Source of the DNA: RGIG8050 sp045588915
GTDB lineage: Bacteria; Bacillota; Clostridia; Christensenellales; UBA1242
NCBI GenBank assembly: GCA_045588915.1
Contig: JAZNFA010000009.1
Span: forward strand, 30,975-94,974
Direction of reading: 5' to 3'
DNA: 64,000 nt
Shown here: in pieces, positions 30,864 through 39,677 of the stretch
Layout: every line of letters starts with the position of its first letter
Numbering within the stretch: position 1 is the first letter of the stretch
The notes under the pieces: generated by a model
What the model was told of the DNA's origin: nothing
What the model saw: the letters and a program-made list of their open reading frames with translations, nothing else
Database searches by the model: none
Translations under genes and position numbers: made by a program

Positions 30864-32888
30864 GTGCTTTTTACTATTGTTGGAATTGTTTGGTTGGTTA
30901 CTGTGGTTGTTTATTGGTGTTTACACCGTAATTGCTATTGGTTAGTTGCAACAAAGACAGATGGAAAAATCAAAGCGCAAATTATACACTTGCCATTAAA
31001 ACACATTAAGTATCAGCAATTGCGACGCGAAATTAAAATTTTTAATAAGATGAATTTAGTAATGGAGTCAGTTGATGGTGTCGCTGTGATATACCGAGAA
31101 CAAATGAAATTTTTATTGCGTAACCCAAGTTATCGACCAGAAGGCAATCCGTATCAAAAATTGTTATATGGTTATGCTTGTGATGTTTTATCTCAAAAAT
31201 TAAATGATGAAATTGTACAACAACAACTTCGGCGTAACCTAATGTTTTTATTTGCACCACAGCGTAAAATTGTGAAACGAATAAAACCAAAATGGTCACA
31301 GGAGAAGTATGTTTTTTATCCGTTGCCAATTTATAAGGTTTTTTGTGATTGTTATTGTAATCCGTTAGAACCAGGGATTCAAACGGAAAGGCCGTGGCAG
31401 GTTGTTGCTCATGGTAGTTATCTTAAATATTACAATCAAGATTTAGTAATCAAACGATATGCTCACGCCTATACGCTTTTTGCTAAGGAATTGCAAACGA
31501 TAACTTTGAAAGTTGCATTAGATAAAAACGATTTTAATTGTTCTGTTAGTCGTGGTGTTGTTACTTGCAAGCATTTGGTGACTGGAGAAGTCCATACTTA
31601 TGCAATTCGGGGTGATAAGGTGCGTTTGGCGACAAGTGTTTGTGCAAAGGTTGACGCTTTAGAAATCTATATTACTTGGCAGGGAAGTGCAAAAATTTGT
31701 TTGGATGGTTGTGAACCCAAAAAATTGATGAATGAGCAAATACAAGTAAATAAACGTTTAGAACAAATGTTGACAGACGCTTATCAATCTAAGTATGTAC
31801 AGGGGGAGCGTCTACGTGCACGTTATTTGGCTGCTCAGAAAATTGTGCCATCATTGGGTGGATTTACGAAAGTTATTGCTTTACATACGCTCGATGATTT
31901 TTGGAAAGTGTGGAATGATTTAGCTGACTATCGTCGATTAGCTTGTTTAGTGAAAGGTTTTAATTTGGTGTTTTTGTATTCCAGTGCTTTGCCAGAATTT
32001 GAAGAAACAATCTTATCGATGTTTAATGCTGAACAGATTACAGCGTGTCATAATGATTGCTTATGGCTTTATTTTGTTGACCGAACAGTGATTGAACCTG
32101 ACGCGTTATATTTTTTCACTAAATTAACAAAGCCTGCACATTACGTTCCGGTTGAATCGATACCAATGGGTTTACGAATGAATAAATGTTGGCCGTATGT
32201 TAAAACATTAACGGTAACAAATACTTTGCCACAAAAGATGACACGTAACTTGATTGTGCCGTTGGTTTTTCGCAACCCATCTGTCGTGAGTGCTAATGGC
32301 TCAGTTCTGACAGTCGTTGGTTTAGATTCTGGTCATGTTAGTAATTATGTTTTACCAGTGCCAGTCCACTTGACGGGGGAATGGTTAACTACACATATTA
32401 ACATTCCTTTAAAAGTTAAATTAGCCGGTTATGAAACTCGGCAATTTACGATTACACGTCGTGAGTGTAATGCGAAAAAGCATTTGACGAAAAAGGAATT
32501 AGCTTTGTCATTGAGTGAAATTCAAGTGTGTAGTGATGATAAAAGAATCAATGAACTCTTTAAAAAAACTGTTGTGGAAAGTGAAGATGCTAATGTTTTA
32601 GCGGCTGTAAAAGTTGCTTATCAAAATCAAGACAAAAAATTGCTTTTAGCAGCTTTAAGTGAACGTCATCAAATTACGACGGATGTTTGGCAGTATCTTT
32701 TGACTCAGTTTATTGGAATTCGGGTACGTGCTGAGCAAATTTATTTATCGCCGTGTGTGAATGTGATGGGTGAATTTGTTGTGAGTTTTAAATGTAAAGG
32801 GCAAAAATATGCTTTCAGCACGAAAAAAAATTTGTCACAGAACGTGAAATTTGCTAATATAAGTTATTATGGAAATTCAAAAAGATAA
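30864..32888 (+). CDS. Large unknown protein with one N-terminal membrane helix
   Basis: 674 residues from GTG. A hydrophobic segment at about 1-20 (LFTIVGIVWLVTVVVYW) suggests a membrane anchor; the rest is soluble and beta-rich with many Cys, Lys and Tyr. No family is firmly recognised. The C-terminal GIRVRAEQIYLSPCVNVMGE followed by YAFSTKKN faintly recalls the C-terminal cap of GH94-type phosphorylases, and VKTLTVTNTLPQKMTRNLIV a beta-sandwich domain, but catalytic motifs were not found. It begins 28 bases after the spoIIIA terminator, and its 3' end contains the rubrerythrin promoter and start. Confidence 0.55.
   Translation: MLFTIVGIVWLVTVVVYWCLHRNCYWLVATKTDGKIKAQIIHLPLKHIKYQQLRREIKIFNKMNLVMESVDGVAVIYREQMKFLLRNPSYRPEGNPYQKLLYGYACDVLSQKLNDEIVQQQLRRNLMFLFAPQRKIVKRIKPKWSQEKYVFYPLPIYKVFCDCYCNPLEPGIQTERPWQVVAHGSYLKYYNQDLVIKRYAHAYTLFAKELQTITLKVALDKNDFNCSVSRGVVTCKHLVTGEVHTYAIRGDKVRLATSVCAKVDALEIYITWQGSAKICLDGCEPKKLMNEQIQVNKRLEQMLTDAYQSKYVQGERLRARYLAAQKIVPSLGGFTKVIALHTLDDFWKVWNDLADYRRLACLVKGFNLVFLYSSALPEFEETILSMFNAEQITACHNDCLWLYFVDRTVIEPDALYFFTKLTKPAHYVPVESIPMGLRMNKCWPYVKTLTVTNTLPQKMTRNLIVPLVFRNPSVVSANGSVLTVVGLDSGHVSNYVLPVPVHLTGEWLTTHINIPLKVKLAGYETRQFTITRRECNAKKHLTKKELALSLSEIQVCSDDKRINELFKKTVVESEDANVLAAVKVAYQNQDKKLLLAALSERHQITTDVWQYLLTQFIGIRVRAEQIYLSPCVNVMGEFVVSFKCKGQKYAFSTKKNLSQNVKFANISYYGNSKR
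32832..32860 (+). promoter_or_regulatory. Rubrerythrin promoter inside the preceding gene
   Basis: TTGTCA (32832-32837), 17 bases, TAATAT (32855-32860), then 8 bases to ATG at 32869, all within the 3' end of the upstream coding sequence. Confidence 0.65.
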
Positions 32889-33417
32889 AAAATTAACAGG
32901 AACAAAAACAGAAAAAAACTTGGAAACAGCCTTTGCCGGAGAAAGTGGTGCACGTAATAAATATACGTTCTTTGCATCAAAAGCAAAAAAAGAAGGTTAT
33001 CCAACCATTGCTAAAGTTTTTGAAGAAACAGCTGGCAATGAAAAAGAACACGCTGAAATGTGGTTTAAATACTTACATACTATTGATAGTACTGTAGAAA
33101 ACTTATTGACAGCTGCTGCTGGCGAAAATTATGAATGGACTGATATGTACGATAAGTTTGCGAAAGAGGCTGAAGAAGAAGGATTCAACGAAATTGCTGC
33201 AAAATTCCGTGGGGTAGGTCAAATTGAAAAGAATCACGAAATTCGTTTCTTGTCTTTAGCAGAACAATTAAAAAACAATACAATGTTCGCTGGTGAAGCG
33301 CCGGTAACTTGGCAATGTACAAATTGTGGTTTTACTTTCTTTGGTAAAGAAGCACCAAAAATTTGTCCAATTTGCTTGCACGCTCGTGAATATTTTATTC
33401 GTGTTTGCTTGAGTTAA
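32869..33417 (+). CDS. rbr: Rubrerythrin
   Basis: 182 residues. N-terminal ferritin-like di-iron domain with GESGARNKYTFFASKAKKEG, AGNEKEHAEMWFKYL and IEKNHEIRF (Glu and His ligands). C-terminal rubredoxin-like domain with WQCTNCGFTFFG and CPICLHAREYF (two CxxC pairs). NADH-peroxidase that protects anaerobes from hydrogen peroxide. The start overlaps the upstream gene by 20 bases but has its own promoter. Confidence 0.95.
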   Translation: MEIQKDKKLTGTKTEKNLETAFAGESGARNKYTFFASKAKKEGYPTIAKVFEETAGNEKEHAEMWFKYLHTIDSTVENLLTAAAGENYEWTDMYDKFAKEAEEEGFNEIAAKFRGVGQIEKNHEIRFLSLAEQLKNNTMFAGEAPVTWQCTNCGFTFFGKEAPKICPICLHAREYFIRVCLS

Positions 33418-33438
33418 TTAGTGGAAACAAAAAAATTG

Positions 33439-33469
33439 AAAGCGAGTGATTTATTTCATTCGCTTTTTT
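33439..33469 (+). terminator. Rubrerythrin terminator
   Basis: AAAGCGAGTG (33439-33448) pairs with CATTCGCTTT, followed by a T-run. Confidence 0.8.
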
Positions 33470-33531
33470 GTTGTTAAAAATCACAAAAAAAGACTTGAAC
33501 AAATTATTTTACTATGATATAGTAACAATAC

Positions 33532-33608
33532 TGGATTGTAGCTCAGTTGGTTAGAGCACCGCTCTGATAAGGCGGGGGTCAGTGGTTCAAGTCCACTCAG
33601 TCCAACCA
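33532..33608 (+). tRNA. tRNA-Ile (anticodon GAT), CCA encoded
   Basis: Acceptor TGGATTG/CAGTCCA, D-arm GCTCAGTTGGTTAGAGC, anticodon arm CCGCT-CTGATAA-GGCGG giving GAT, T-arm CAGTGGTTCAAGTCCACT, encoded CCA. Promoter TTGAAC, 17 bases, TATAGT just upstream. Confidence 0.94.
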
Positions 33609-33645
33609 AAAAAAGAACCCAAGTTTGTTGCTTGGGTTCTTTTTG
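33609..33645. terminator. Bidirectional terminator between tRNA-Ile and the P-type ATPase gene
   Basis: AAAGAACCCAAG (33612-33623) and CTTGGGTTCTTT (33631-33642) form a 12-bp stem with A and T runs outside. Confidence 0.88.
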
Positions 33646-33662
33646 TTTTACAATCTAATTTT

Positions 33663-36296
33663 TTATTTATCTTTGCAAACGGCATTTTGGATGAGTTTGA
33701 CAACTTCCACAACTGGAACAACTAAAGCAGAGAAACCGAGACAGATTAACCATTGTGTTAAATTTAAGCTTTGTAAGTGGAAAACGCTGGCTAAGACTGG
33801 AATGAAAGCGATTGCTAAAATTGATACGATACTAACAAACAAGGAAATAACTAAGGTTTTGTTTTTGAATGGGTTTGAAGTAAAAATTGAGTGGTTAGTA
33901 CGTACATTAAAGATATGGAATAACTGGATGAAGTTCAAAGCTAGGAATCCCATTGTAGAAGCAATAGCATCATTATAAAGTGTGCGGCCAACAACAAAGA
34001 TTGCGATAACAATCAACGCTTGTAAAACACCTTGGTAACCAATGTTAAAGGCAATTTTTTTGCTAATGATATTTTCATTTTGTTTACGTGGTTTGAGTTT
34101 CATTACGTCTTTTTCCACGCCTTCCATACCCATAGAAATTGCTGGCATAGTATCGGTAATCAAATTGATAAATAAGATTTGGACAGCAACCAAGAAAGTA
34201 ACTTGTGGGAAAATCAGAGTAGTGAGTAAAATTGTTAACACTTCGGCAATATTGCCACCTAATAAAAACTGTATGGTTTTTTGAATATTAGTATAAATCT
34301 TACGACCTTCTTCAACGGCAATAACAATGGTTGCAAAGTTATCATCAGTCAAAATTAAGTCAGCAACTTGTTTGGTAACTTCGGTTCCGGTTTTTCCCAT
34401 ACCAACACCAATATGTGCCGATTTGATACTTGGGGCGTCATTGACACCATCGCCGGTCATTGCAACAACTTTGCCCAGTGCTTTAAAAGCTTGAACAATA
34501 CGAACTTTGTGTTCGGGACTGACACGTGCGTAAACTTTGAATTTTACTACTTCGGTTTTTAATTCTTCGTCAGTAAATTGGTCAAGGTGTGCACCTTCAA
34601 CAACTTCAGAATATTTAGTAACCATACCTAGTTCTTTAGCAATGGCATAAGCTGTATCTTTGTGGTCACCGGTAATCATTACAGCTTGCATACCAGCTTG
34701 TTTGCATTTCTTTAATGCTTTGTAAACTTCAGCACGTGGTGGGTCAATCATTCCTGCCATACCAACAAAGGTTAATGCACTTTCCTTGATGTCATCTTGA
34801 TTTGCGCAAGTACGGTATGCAAAACCGAGAACACGTAAAGCTTGTGAACAAAGGTTGGCGTTAGCATTTTTTAATGTCTCGATGTCTTCCGGTGTGATTT
34901 TACGAACTTCACCATTGATATCAATTTTAGTACAGCGTTTAATAATTTCATCAAAAGCACCTTTCGTAAATTGTTGGTAATTTGGGTGATTAAGGTTGAT
35001 GGTAGACATCAATTTGCGATTAGAATCAAAAGGAATTTCGTTGACACGTTGCCAAACTTGCTCAAGTGTGTTTTTGTGGTAACCGAACTTTTCGGCACAA
35101 TCGAGCAAAGCAGTTTCGGTTGGGTCACCAATTAAATTATTCTCTTGTACTTTTGCGTCATTACATAAAACCATTGTGTTTAAAACGTTTGACATTAAGG
35201 CTTTATCGCATTGTTTAATATCATATTCCTGATTGTTGAGAACAATTTTGCGCACGGTCATTTTGTTTTGTGTGATTGTTCCAGTTTTATCTGAACAAAT
35301 GACTTCACAACAGCCTAAGGTTTCTACTGAGTGTAGGCGACGAATAATAACGTTTTGTTTAGCAAGTTTGGTTACGCCGATGGAAAGAATAATTGTAACG
35401 ACAATCATCATACTTTCCGGAATAGCTGCAACTGCAATAGCAACAGCTGTGATTAAAGATGTTGACCAGTGTTGTTTAGTAATAAAGATGTTGATTAGAA
35501 AAATTGCTGCAGCAATGACCAATACAGCCACAGTAATAAATTGAGCAAATTTGTTTAAACTGTGTTGTAGTGTGGTTTTTTCTTTGGTTTGTTTTTGGTT
35601 TAACATTCCAGCAATTTTACCAATTTCGGTGTTCTGCCCGACGGCGACAACTACACCCATACCACGACCATAAGTAACAACACTGGACGAGAATGCCATA
35701 TTTTTACGGTCGCCGAGTGGTGTCTTTGATTCAAGGATTAAGTCAGCATTTTTGCTAATTGCCACGCTTTCGCCGGTAAGCATAGATTCATCGCATTTTA
35801 AATTGGCACTTTCAATTAAACGAAGATCAGCAGGTATAACATCGCCGGCTTCTAATAATACGATGTCACCTTCGACTAAGTCTGAAGTTTGAACATAAAC
35901 TACTTCGTTATTGCGTAATACCTTAGAGTAGGGCTGTGACATATTCTTCAGTGACTGCATCGCATTTTCAGCTTTGGATTCTTGAACTACGCCTAAAACG
36001 GCATTTAAGACAACTATGAATAAAATAATAATTGTATCAATAAATTCTGTAGCCCCATTGTTTTCGATGATACCAAAGACTAATGAAATCACCGCTGAAA
36101 TTAAAAGTAGGATAATCATTACATCCTTAAACTGAACAAAGAGACGTGATAACCAGGATTGCTTTTTAATTTCGGCCAATTGGTTTTTGCCATTTTTTAA
36201 TAATCTTTCTTGTGCATCTTTATCTGTGAGCCCTTGTTGTGAAGATTTTAATTCGGTTAAAACTTCACTAGCTGACTTTGTGTAAGTAAGTTCCAT
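33663..36296 (-). CDS. P-type cation ATPase, calcium (P2A-like) type
   Basis: 877 residues from ATG at 36296; an in-frame ATG 12 codons upstream lies in the promoter and is rejected. Motifs: actuator LTGESVAI, phosphorylation site CSDKTGTITQNKM, TGDHKDTA, hinge MTGDGVNDAPSIK. Membrane residues AIPESMMIVVT (M4) and NLITDTMPAISMG (M6) correspond to the Ca2+ site I/II positions of SERCA-like pumps, although the M4 PEGL is PESM here. The N-terminal LTYTKSASEVLTELKSS is the P2A cap. Probably exports Ca2+. Confidence 0.92.
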   Translation of the reverse strand: MELTYTKSASEVLTELKSSQQGLTDKDAQERLLKNGKNQLAEIKKQSWLSRLFVQFKDVMIILLLISAVISLVFGIIENNGATEFIDTIIILFIVVLNAVLGVVQESKAENAMQSLKNMSQPYSKVLRNNEVVYVQTSDLVEGDIVLLEAGDVIPADLRLIESANLKCDESMLTGESVAISKNADLILESKTPLGDRKNMAFSSSVVTYGRGMGVVVAVGQNTEIGKIAGMLNQKQTKEKTTLQHSLNKFAQFITVAVLVIAAAIFLINIFITKQHWSTSLITAVAIAVAAIPESMMIVVTIILSIGVTKLAKQNVIIRRLHSVETLGCCEVICSDKTGTITQNKMTVRKIVLNNQEYDIKQCDKALMSNVLNTMVLCNDAKVQENNLIGDPTETALLDCAEKFGYHKNTLEQVWQRVNEIPFDSNRKLMSTINLNHPNYQQFTKGAFDEIIKRCTKIDINGEVRKITPEDIETLKNANANLCSQALRVLGFAYRTCANQDDIKESALTFVGMAGMIDPPRAEVYKALKKCKQAGMQAVMITGDHKDTAYAIAKELGMVTKYSEVVEGAHLDQFTDEELKTEVVKFKVYARVSPEHKVRIVQAFKALGKVVAMTGDGVNDAPSIKSAHIGVGMGKTGTEVTKQVADLILTDDNFATIVIAVEEGRKIYTNIQKTIQFLLGGNIAEVLTILLTTLIFPQVTFLVAVQILFINLITDTMPAISMGMEGVEKDVMKLKPRKQNENIISKKIAFNIGYQGVLQALIVIAIFVVGRTLYNDAIASTMGFLALNFIQLFHIFNVRTNHSIFTSNPFKNKTLVISLFVSIVSILAIAFIPVLASVFHLQSLNLTQWLICLGFSALVVPVVEVVKLIQNAVCKDK

Positions 36297-36303
36297 ATTT
36301 TTA

Positions 36304-36332
36304 ATTTTAGTACAGTCTAAAAAGATTATCAA
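36304..36332 (-). promoter_or_regulatory. Promoter of P-type ATPase gene (leaderless type)
   Basis: On the minus strand: TTGATA (36327-36332), 17 bases, TAAAAT (36304-36309), 7 bases to ATG. The -35 lies 5 bases from the -35 of the divergent acidic-protein promoter. Confidence 0.75.
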
Positions 36333-36337
36333 ATGAT

Positions 36338-36366
36338 TTGCGAATATGTGTCAGAAGCATTATGAT
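36338..36366 (+). promoter_or_regulatory. Promoter of acidic protein gene (leaderless type)
   Basis: TTGCGA (36338-36343), 17 bases, TATGAT (36361-36366), 6 bases to ATG at 36373. Confidence 0.75.
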
Positions 36367-36372
36367 ATAATA

Positions 36373-37392
36373 ATGATGGGGGAAGACGTCGAAAACTTGC
36401 AAGACGAAGAAGTTACCTTGAATGAAGGTAATTATGCTGATGAAGCACAAAGTGATGAATTAGATGATTTGCAGGAGCGTGAAAATGCCTTAGCTGGTGC
36501 TCAGGCTGAATACGATGCTGTGCAAGATGGTGGTCTTGGTTATTATGATGAAGATAGTTATAATTATAATTACAACGATTCAAGCCCTTTGACCGATGTT
36601 GATTATCGACCAGGTAACGATGAAAGTTCGGCATTTACGAATAATTACACTGGCACAGATGATTATGACCCAATTCAACGTGATAACCAAGACGATGCTG
36701 ACGATGTTATGGGTTATAACGATGATGAAGATTTCGATGGTGATGGTGACGACTTCGATGGCGATGATGATGACGAAGAAGACGACGATGAAGAAGATGA
36801 AGAAGATGAAGAAGATGACGATGAAGACGCCGAAGAAGATGATGAAGAAGGCGAAGATGATGAAGGTAATGAAGACGGAAATGGTAAAAAAGGAAAGGGT
36901 AAAAAACAAAAAAAAGGTGCAACTAAAGAAAAAGAAATCGTAGTTAATGGTGTTAAGCTTTGGAAAAAAGGTGATCCCATTACAATTGAAGTTTTGTCGA
37001 CACACTGGGATTTGTTTCGCGAACTACCAGAAATGCGTGAAATGATGGACCAAGCTGATATGGCTGTTGAACAAGGTTTAAATACAACTGGACCGAATCT
37101 TATGATTAAAACTTTTAAATCAATTCAAAAAATTTCTGATCCAGATTCGGGAATAATTAGTGCTTTATTGAAAATGATTTCAAAACCCAGTTTAATGTTG
37201 ACATATGGTGCTGCCGCTATTACGGAAGCAATCTTTGATCAACAATGGTTGCAAGTAACTTTGATTTTTGGATTGAAAGCGGCGCTTAGTGTTGTTTTAA
37301 AAATGGATATAGTGAAATTTATTTTGGAAATGATTTTTGAAAAAGGTGTTGAGTTGTATAAAGCAAAACTCAAAAAAATTAAAAAGAAATAA
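36373..37392 (+). CDS. Acidic Asp/Glu-rich protein with hydrophobic C-terminal domain, unknown
   Basis: 339 residues. Residues 1-110 are acidic and Tyr/Asn-rich. About 111-175 is almost pure Asp/Glu in short alternating runs. A short Lys/Gly-rich patch follows (KKGKGKKQKKG), then a structured C-terminal domain of about 150 residues with weakly hydrophobic helices (LMLTYGAAAITEAIF, LQVTLIFGLKAALSVVL) and a basic tail. No family recognised. The acidic tract could bind Ca2+ or basic proteins; its gene is back-to-back with a Ca-type ATPase gene, which may be coincidence. The ATG at 36373 is chosen by promoter spacing. Confidence 0.6.
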   Translation: MMGEDVENLQDEEVTLNEGNYADEAQSDELDDLQERENALAGAQAEYDAVQDGGLGYYDEDSYNYNYNDSSPLTDVDYRPGNDESSAFTNNYTGTDDYDPIQRDNQDDADDVMGYNDDEDFDGDGDDFDGDDDDEEDDDEEDEEDEEDDDEDAEEDDEEGEDDEGNEDGNGKKGKGKKQKKGATKEKEIVVNGVKLWKKGDPITIEVLSTHWDLFRELPEMREMMDQADMAVEQGLNTTGPNLMIKTFKSIQKISDPDSGIISALLKMISKPSLMLTYGAAAITEAIFDQQWLQVTLIFGLKAALSVVLKMDIVKFILEMIFEKGVELYKAKLKKIKKK

Positions 37393-37413
37393 ATTTAACC
37401 GTCAAGAAAATGG

Positions 37414-37442
37414 TCGACAACGATTGATTTTTGTATTATAAT
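37414..37442 (+). promoter_or_regulatory. Promoter of efp (leaderless type)
   Basis: TCGACA (37414-37419), 17 bases, TATAAT (37437-37442), 7 bases to ATG at 37450. Confidence 0.78.
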
Positions 37443-37449
37443 ATTAGTT

Positions 37450-38013
37450 ATGGAAGCAAAAAGTTTAAGACCTGGAAAATTATTTAAAATGGACGGCGTA
37501 GTTTACGAAGTTATTGACTATGAATTCCGTCAACAACCACGTTTGGCTGCTGCGATTAGTGCGAAAATTCGTAACATTAAAACCGGAGCAATCAGCGTAG
37601 AAAACTTCAAAGGAAATCCTGTTTTGGAAGACGTTGAAGTTGAAAAGAAAGAATTGCAATTTTCTTACAGTGATGGTGAAATCGTTCACTTTATGGATAT
37701 GGAAACTTACGAAGATATTCCAGTTAATCGTGATTTGTGTGAAGCATCATTAAAATACAATGACGAAAATGGTGAGCCAATTGTTTGTACGTTTAACTAT
37801 ATTGATGGGAAAATTGCAAGCATTGTTCCTCCAACATTTGTTGTTTTGGAAGTTACCGAAACTGAACCAAGTGTTGCAGGCGATACAGCTCGTAACGCTT
37901 TGAAAAATGCAAAATTGTCAAGTGGTTTGGAAACTAAGGTACCAATGTTTGTGAATAATGGCGATAAGATTCGTGTTGATACCAGAACTGGTGCTTACGT
38001 TGATCGTGCATAA
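37450..38013 (+). CDS. efp: Elongation factor P with a non-canonical tip loop
   Basis: 187 residues, the usual three-domain EF-P length. Domain I starts MEAKSLRPGKLFKMDGVVYEV; the OB domains end with MFVNNGDKIRVDTRTGAYVDRA, the EF-P signature. It rescues ribosomes stalled at polyproline. The domain I loop that normally reads (K)PGKG or PGKx is here EFRQQPRLAAAIS, placing Arg where E. coli has the modified Lys34 and losing both glycines. No EarP, YmfI or EpmA-type modification gene lies in the window. Confidence 0.92.
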   Translation: MEAKSLRPGKLFKMDGVVYEVIDYEFRQQPRLAAAISAKIRNIKTGAISVENFKGNPVLEDVEVEKKELQFSYSDGEIVHFMDMETYEDIPVNRDLCEASLKYNDENGEPIVCTFNYIDGKIASIVPPTFVVLEVTETEPSVAGDTARNALKNAKLSSGLETKVPMFVNNGDKIRVDTRTGAYVDRA

Positions 38014-38028
38014 GTCTAGACAAATTTA

Positions 38029-38054
38029 TAGCATAGTGTTATAATACTATGCTA
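38029..38054. promoter_or_regulatory. Palindrome spanning the tRNA-His -10 box
   Basis: TAGCATAGT (38029-38037) and ACTATGCTA (38046-38054) are perfect 9-bp inverted repeats around GTTATAAT. TATAAT is at 38040-38045 and TAGACA at 38017-38022 with a 17-base spacer, so the arms straddle the -10. It is a possible operator, or the efp terminator without a T-run. Confidence 0.55.
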
Positions 38055-38059
38055 CTTAT

Positions 38060-38135
38060 GACGGGTGTAGCCAAGTGGTAAGGCAATGGATTGTGGCTCC
38101 ATTATGCGTGGGTTCGATTCCCATCTCCCGTCCCA
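38060..38135 (+). tRNA. tRNA-His (anticodon GTG), CCA encoded
   Basis: Extra 5' G (G-1) opposite C73 as in all tRNA-His, anticodon arm ATGGA-TTGTGGC-TCCAT giving GTG, T-arm GTGGGTTCGATTCCCAT, encoded CCA. The acceptor stem has one apparent T-T mismatch (position 6/67). It marks the left edge of the accessory island. Confidence 0.9.
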
Positions 38136-38232
38136 GCATACCCTAACTCCCCAATAAAAATTACACATGCTATTGTGTTTTTGCAATTGGTCATTCCACA
38201 AAATAGAGCCCTGATTGTCGTCAGAGCTCTTT
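38130..38232 (+). repeat. Island-flanking direct repeat, left copy (starts in tRNA-His 3' end)
   Basis: GTCCCA (tRNA end), then TTACACAT-N2-TATTGTGTTTTT, TCCAC, and a terminator AGAGCCCTGA-loop-TCAGAGCTCT-T5. The same elements occur in the same order and nearly the same register at 53376-53488, 15.2 kb away. Confidence 0.65.
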
Positions 38233-38447
38233 TTGTTTATTACAGACAGTCGAATCAAAAATACGGTAGCATCACAAATACTTATTAGCGAAAATTAAAA
38301 TAGTGGCAGTTAAGCGTATTTTTTAGAAAATCTAATATAAAATTGTTTTGTAGAAATATGTAAAAAGTTTTTGCGGAAAACTTGTAAAAACTCTTGCATT
38401 TTCGGAAGTTTTTCTGTAAAATATATAAAGAAGGGGAATTGGGGAAA
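38136..38447. other. Intergenic region after tRNA-His
   Basis: Holds the left direct repeat and a terminator (38205-38235), about 60 bases of AT-rich sequence with no ORF, then a run of short inverted AAAACTT/AAGTTTT segments (about 38360-38415) and the promoter TTGCAT, 17 bases, TAAAAT before the DUF4143 ATPase gene. No other feature was seen. Confidence 0.6.
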
Positions 38448-39647
38448 ATGATCATAAGACCAAATTATTTGGAAAAATTAAAACCATTTATAGACGTTAA
38501 GTTGGTGAAAATTCTTTCTGGAATTAGGAGATGTGGAAAATCAACTATTCTTGAAATGTTAAAACAAGAGTTGATTAGCCGTGGTGTAAAAGAGAATAAC
38601 ATCATTACTCGAAAATATTCAGAAGAAGAATATGATGATTCTTTTACCTCAAAGGATATGTTCAATGATTTAAAATCTCAAATAGTTAATGATGATAAAT
38701 ATTATTTTTTATTAGACGAACTTCAAGAAATAACTGGTTGGGAAAAAGTTATTAATACTTTAATGGAAGATTATAATACTGATATTTATGTAACTGGTTC
38801 TAATTCAAAATTAATGAGCAGTGAAATATCTACATACTTAACTGGTCGTTATATTACGATTCCAGTTTATACGCTTTCTTTTGAAGAATATTTGTCATTT
38901 AAAAACGGGACTGGAAAAAATAATAAAGAGTTATTCCAAGAATATCTTCGCATTGGTGGATTCCCGTTAGTTGCAATCACTAATTTAAATGATACAAATG
39001 CTTACGATGTTGTCAAAGGAATCTATGATTCCGCGGTTCTTAATGATATTACTCGAAAACATAAAATTACTAATAGAGATTTGTTTAATCGTGTTGTTAA
39101 GTTTGTTATTGAAAATGTTGGTAAAACATTTTCTGCTAACTCAATCGTTAATTTCTTAAAATCAGAAAAAAGAACTATTTCAACTGAACTAATTTATAAT
39201 TATTTAGAATATTTAGAAAAAGCGTTTATCATTTATCGTTGCCAACGATATGATTTGCAAGGCAAAAGTGTATTAAAGACACAAGAAAAATTTTATCTTG
39301 CTGATCAATCAATTAAATATGCACTTTATGGTTTTAATCCAACGAGTATTGCAGCCATGCTTGAAAATGTTGTTTATTTTGAACTTAAGCGACGTGGTTA
39401 TGATGTTTATATTGGTAAAAATTTAGACAAAGAGATTGATTTCGTAGCGACTCTCAGAGATGAAAAACTCTATGTACAAGTGTGTCGTGAATTGCCTAAG
39501 GAATCAGATAGAGAGCTGGCTAACCTTATGGAAATAAATGATAATTATCCCAAAATGGTTGTTACTCTTGATGATTACGCTAATGGCAATTATAATGGGA
39601 TTAAGATTGTAAATATAGTTGATTTTTTATTAAATAAAAATATATAA
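38448..39647 (+). CDS. AAA-family ATPase with DUF4143 (AAA_14)
   Basis: 399 residues from ATG at 38448, preceded by GGGGAA-rich sequence; an upstream in-frame ATG is inside the promoter. N-terminal AAA_14 P-loop: KILSGIRRCGKSTILEMLKQEL (Walker A), YYFLLDELQEI (Walker B), YVTGSNSKLMSSE (sensor). The DUF4143 C-terminal part ends with a PD-(D/E)XK-like pattern, VYFELKRRGYDVYIGKNLDKEIDFVA. These are common, mobile and poorly understood ATPases of bacteria and archaea. First gene of the tRNA-His island. Confidence 0.88.
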   Translation: MIIRPNYLEKLKPFIDVKLVKILSGIRRCGKSTILEMLKQELISRGVKENNIITRKYSEEEYDDSFTSKDMFNDLKSQIVNDDKYYFLLDELQEITGWEKVINTLMEDYNTDIYVTGSNSKLMSSEISTYLTGRYITIPVYTLSFEEYLSFKNGTGKNNKELFQEYLRIGGFPLVAITNLNDTNAYDVVKGIYDSAVLNDITRKHKITNRDLFNRVVKFVIENVGKTFSANSIVNFLKSEKRTISTELIYNYLEYLEKAFIIYRCQRYDLQGKSVLKTQEKFYLADQSIKYALYGFNPTSIAAMLENVVYFELKRRGYDVYIGKNLDKEIDFVATLRDEKLYVQVCRELPKESDRELANLMEINDNYPKMVVTLDDYANGNYNGIKIVNIVDFLLNKNI

Positions 39648-39677
39648 AGTTTACATGTATCTTGTTTTCAATCAAGT

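Noticed and set aside
36580..37005. Antisense and out-of-frame ORFs in the acidic gene (Ser-, His-, Phe- or Met-rich products)
   Set aside because: They are by-products of the GAT/GAA-rich acidic tract, with low-complexity translations and no start signals.
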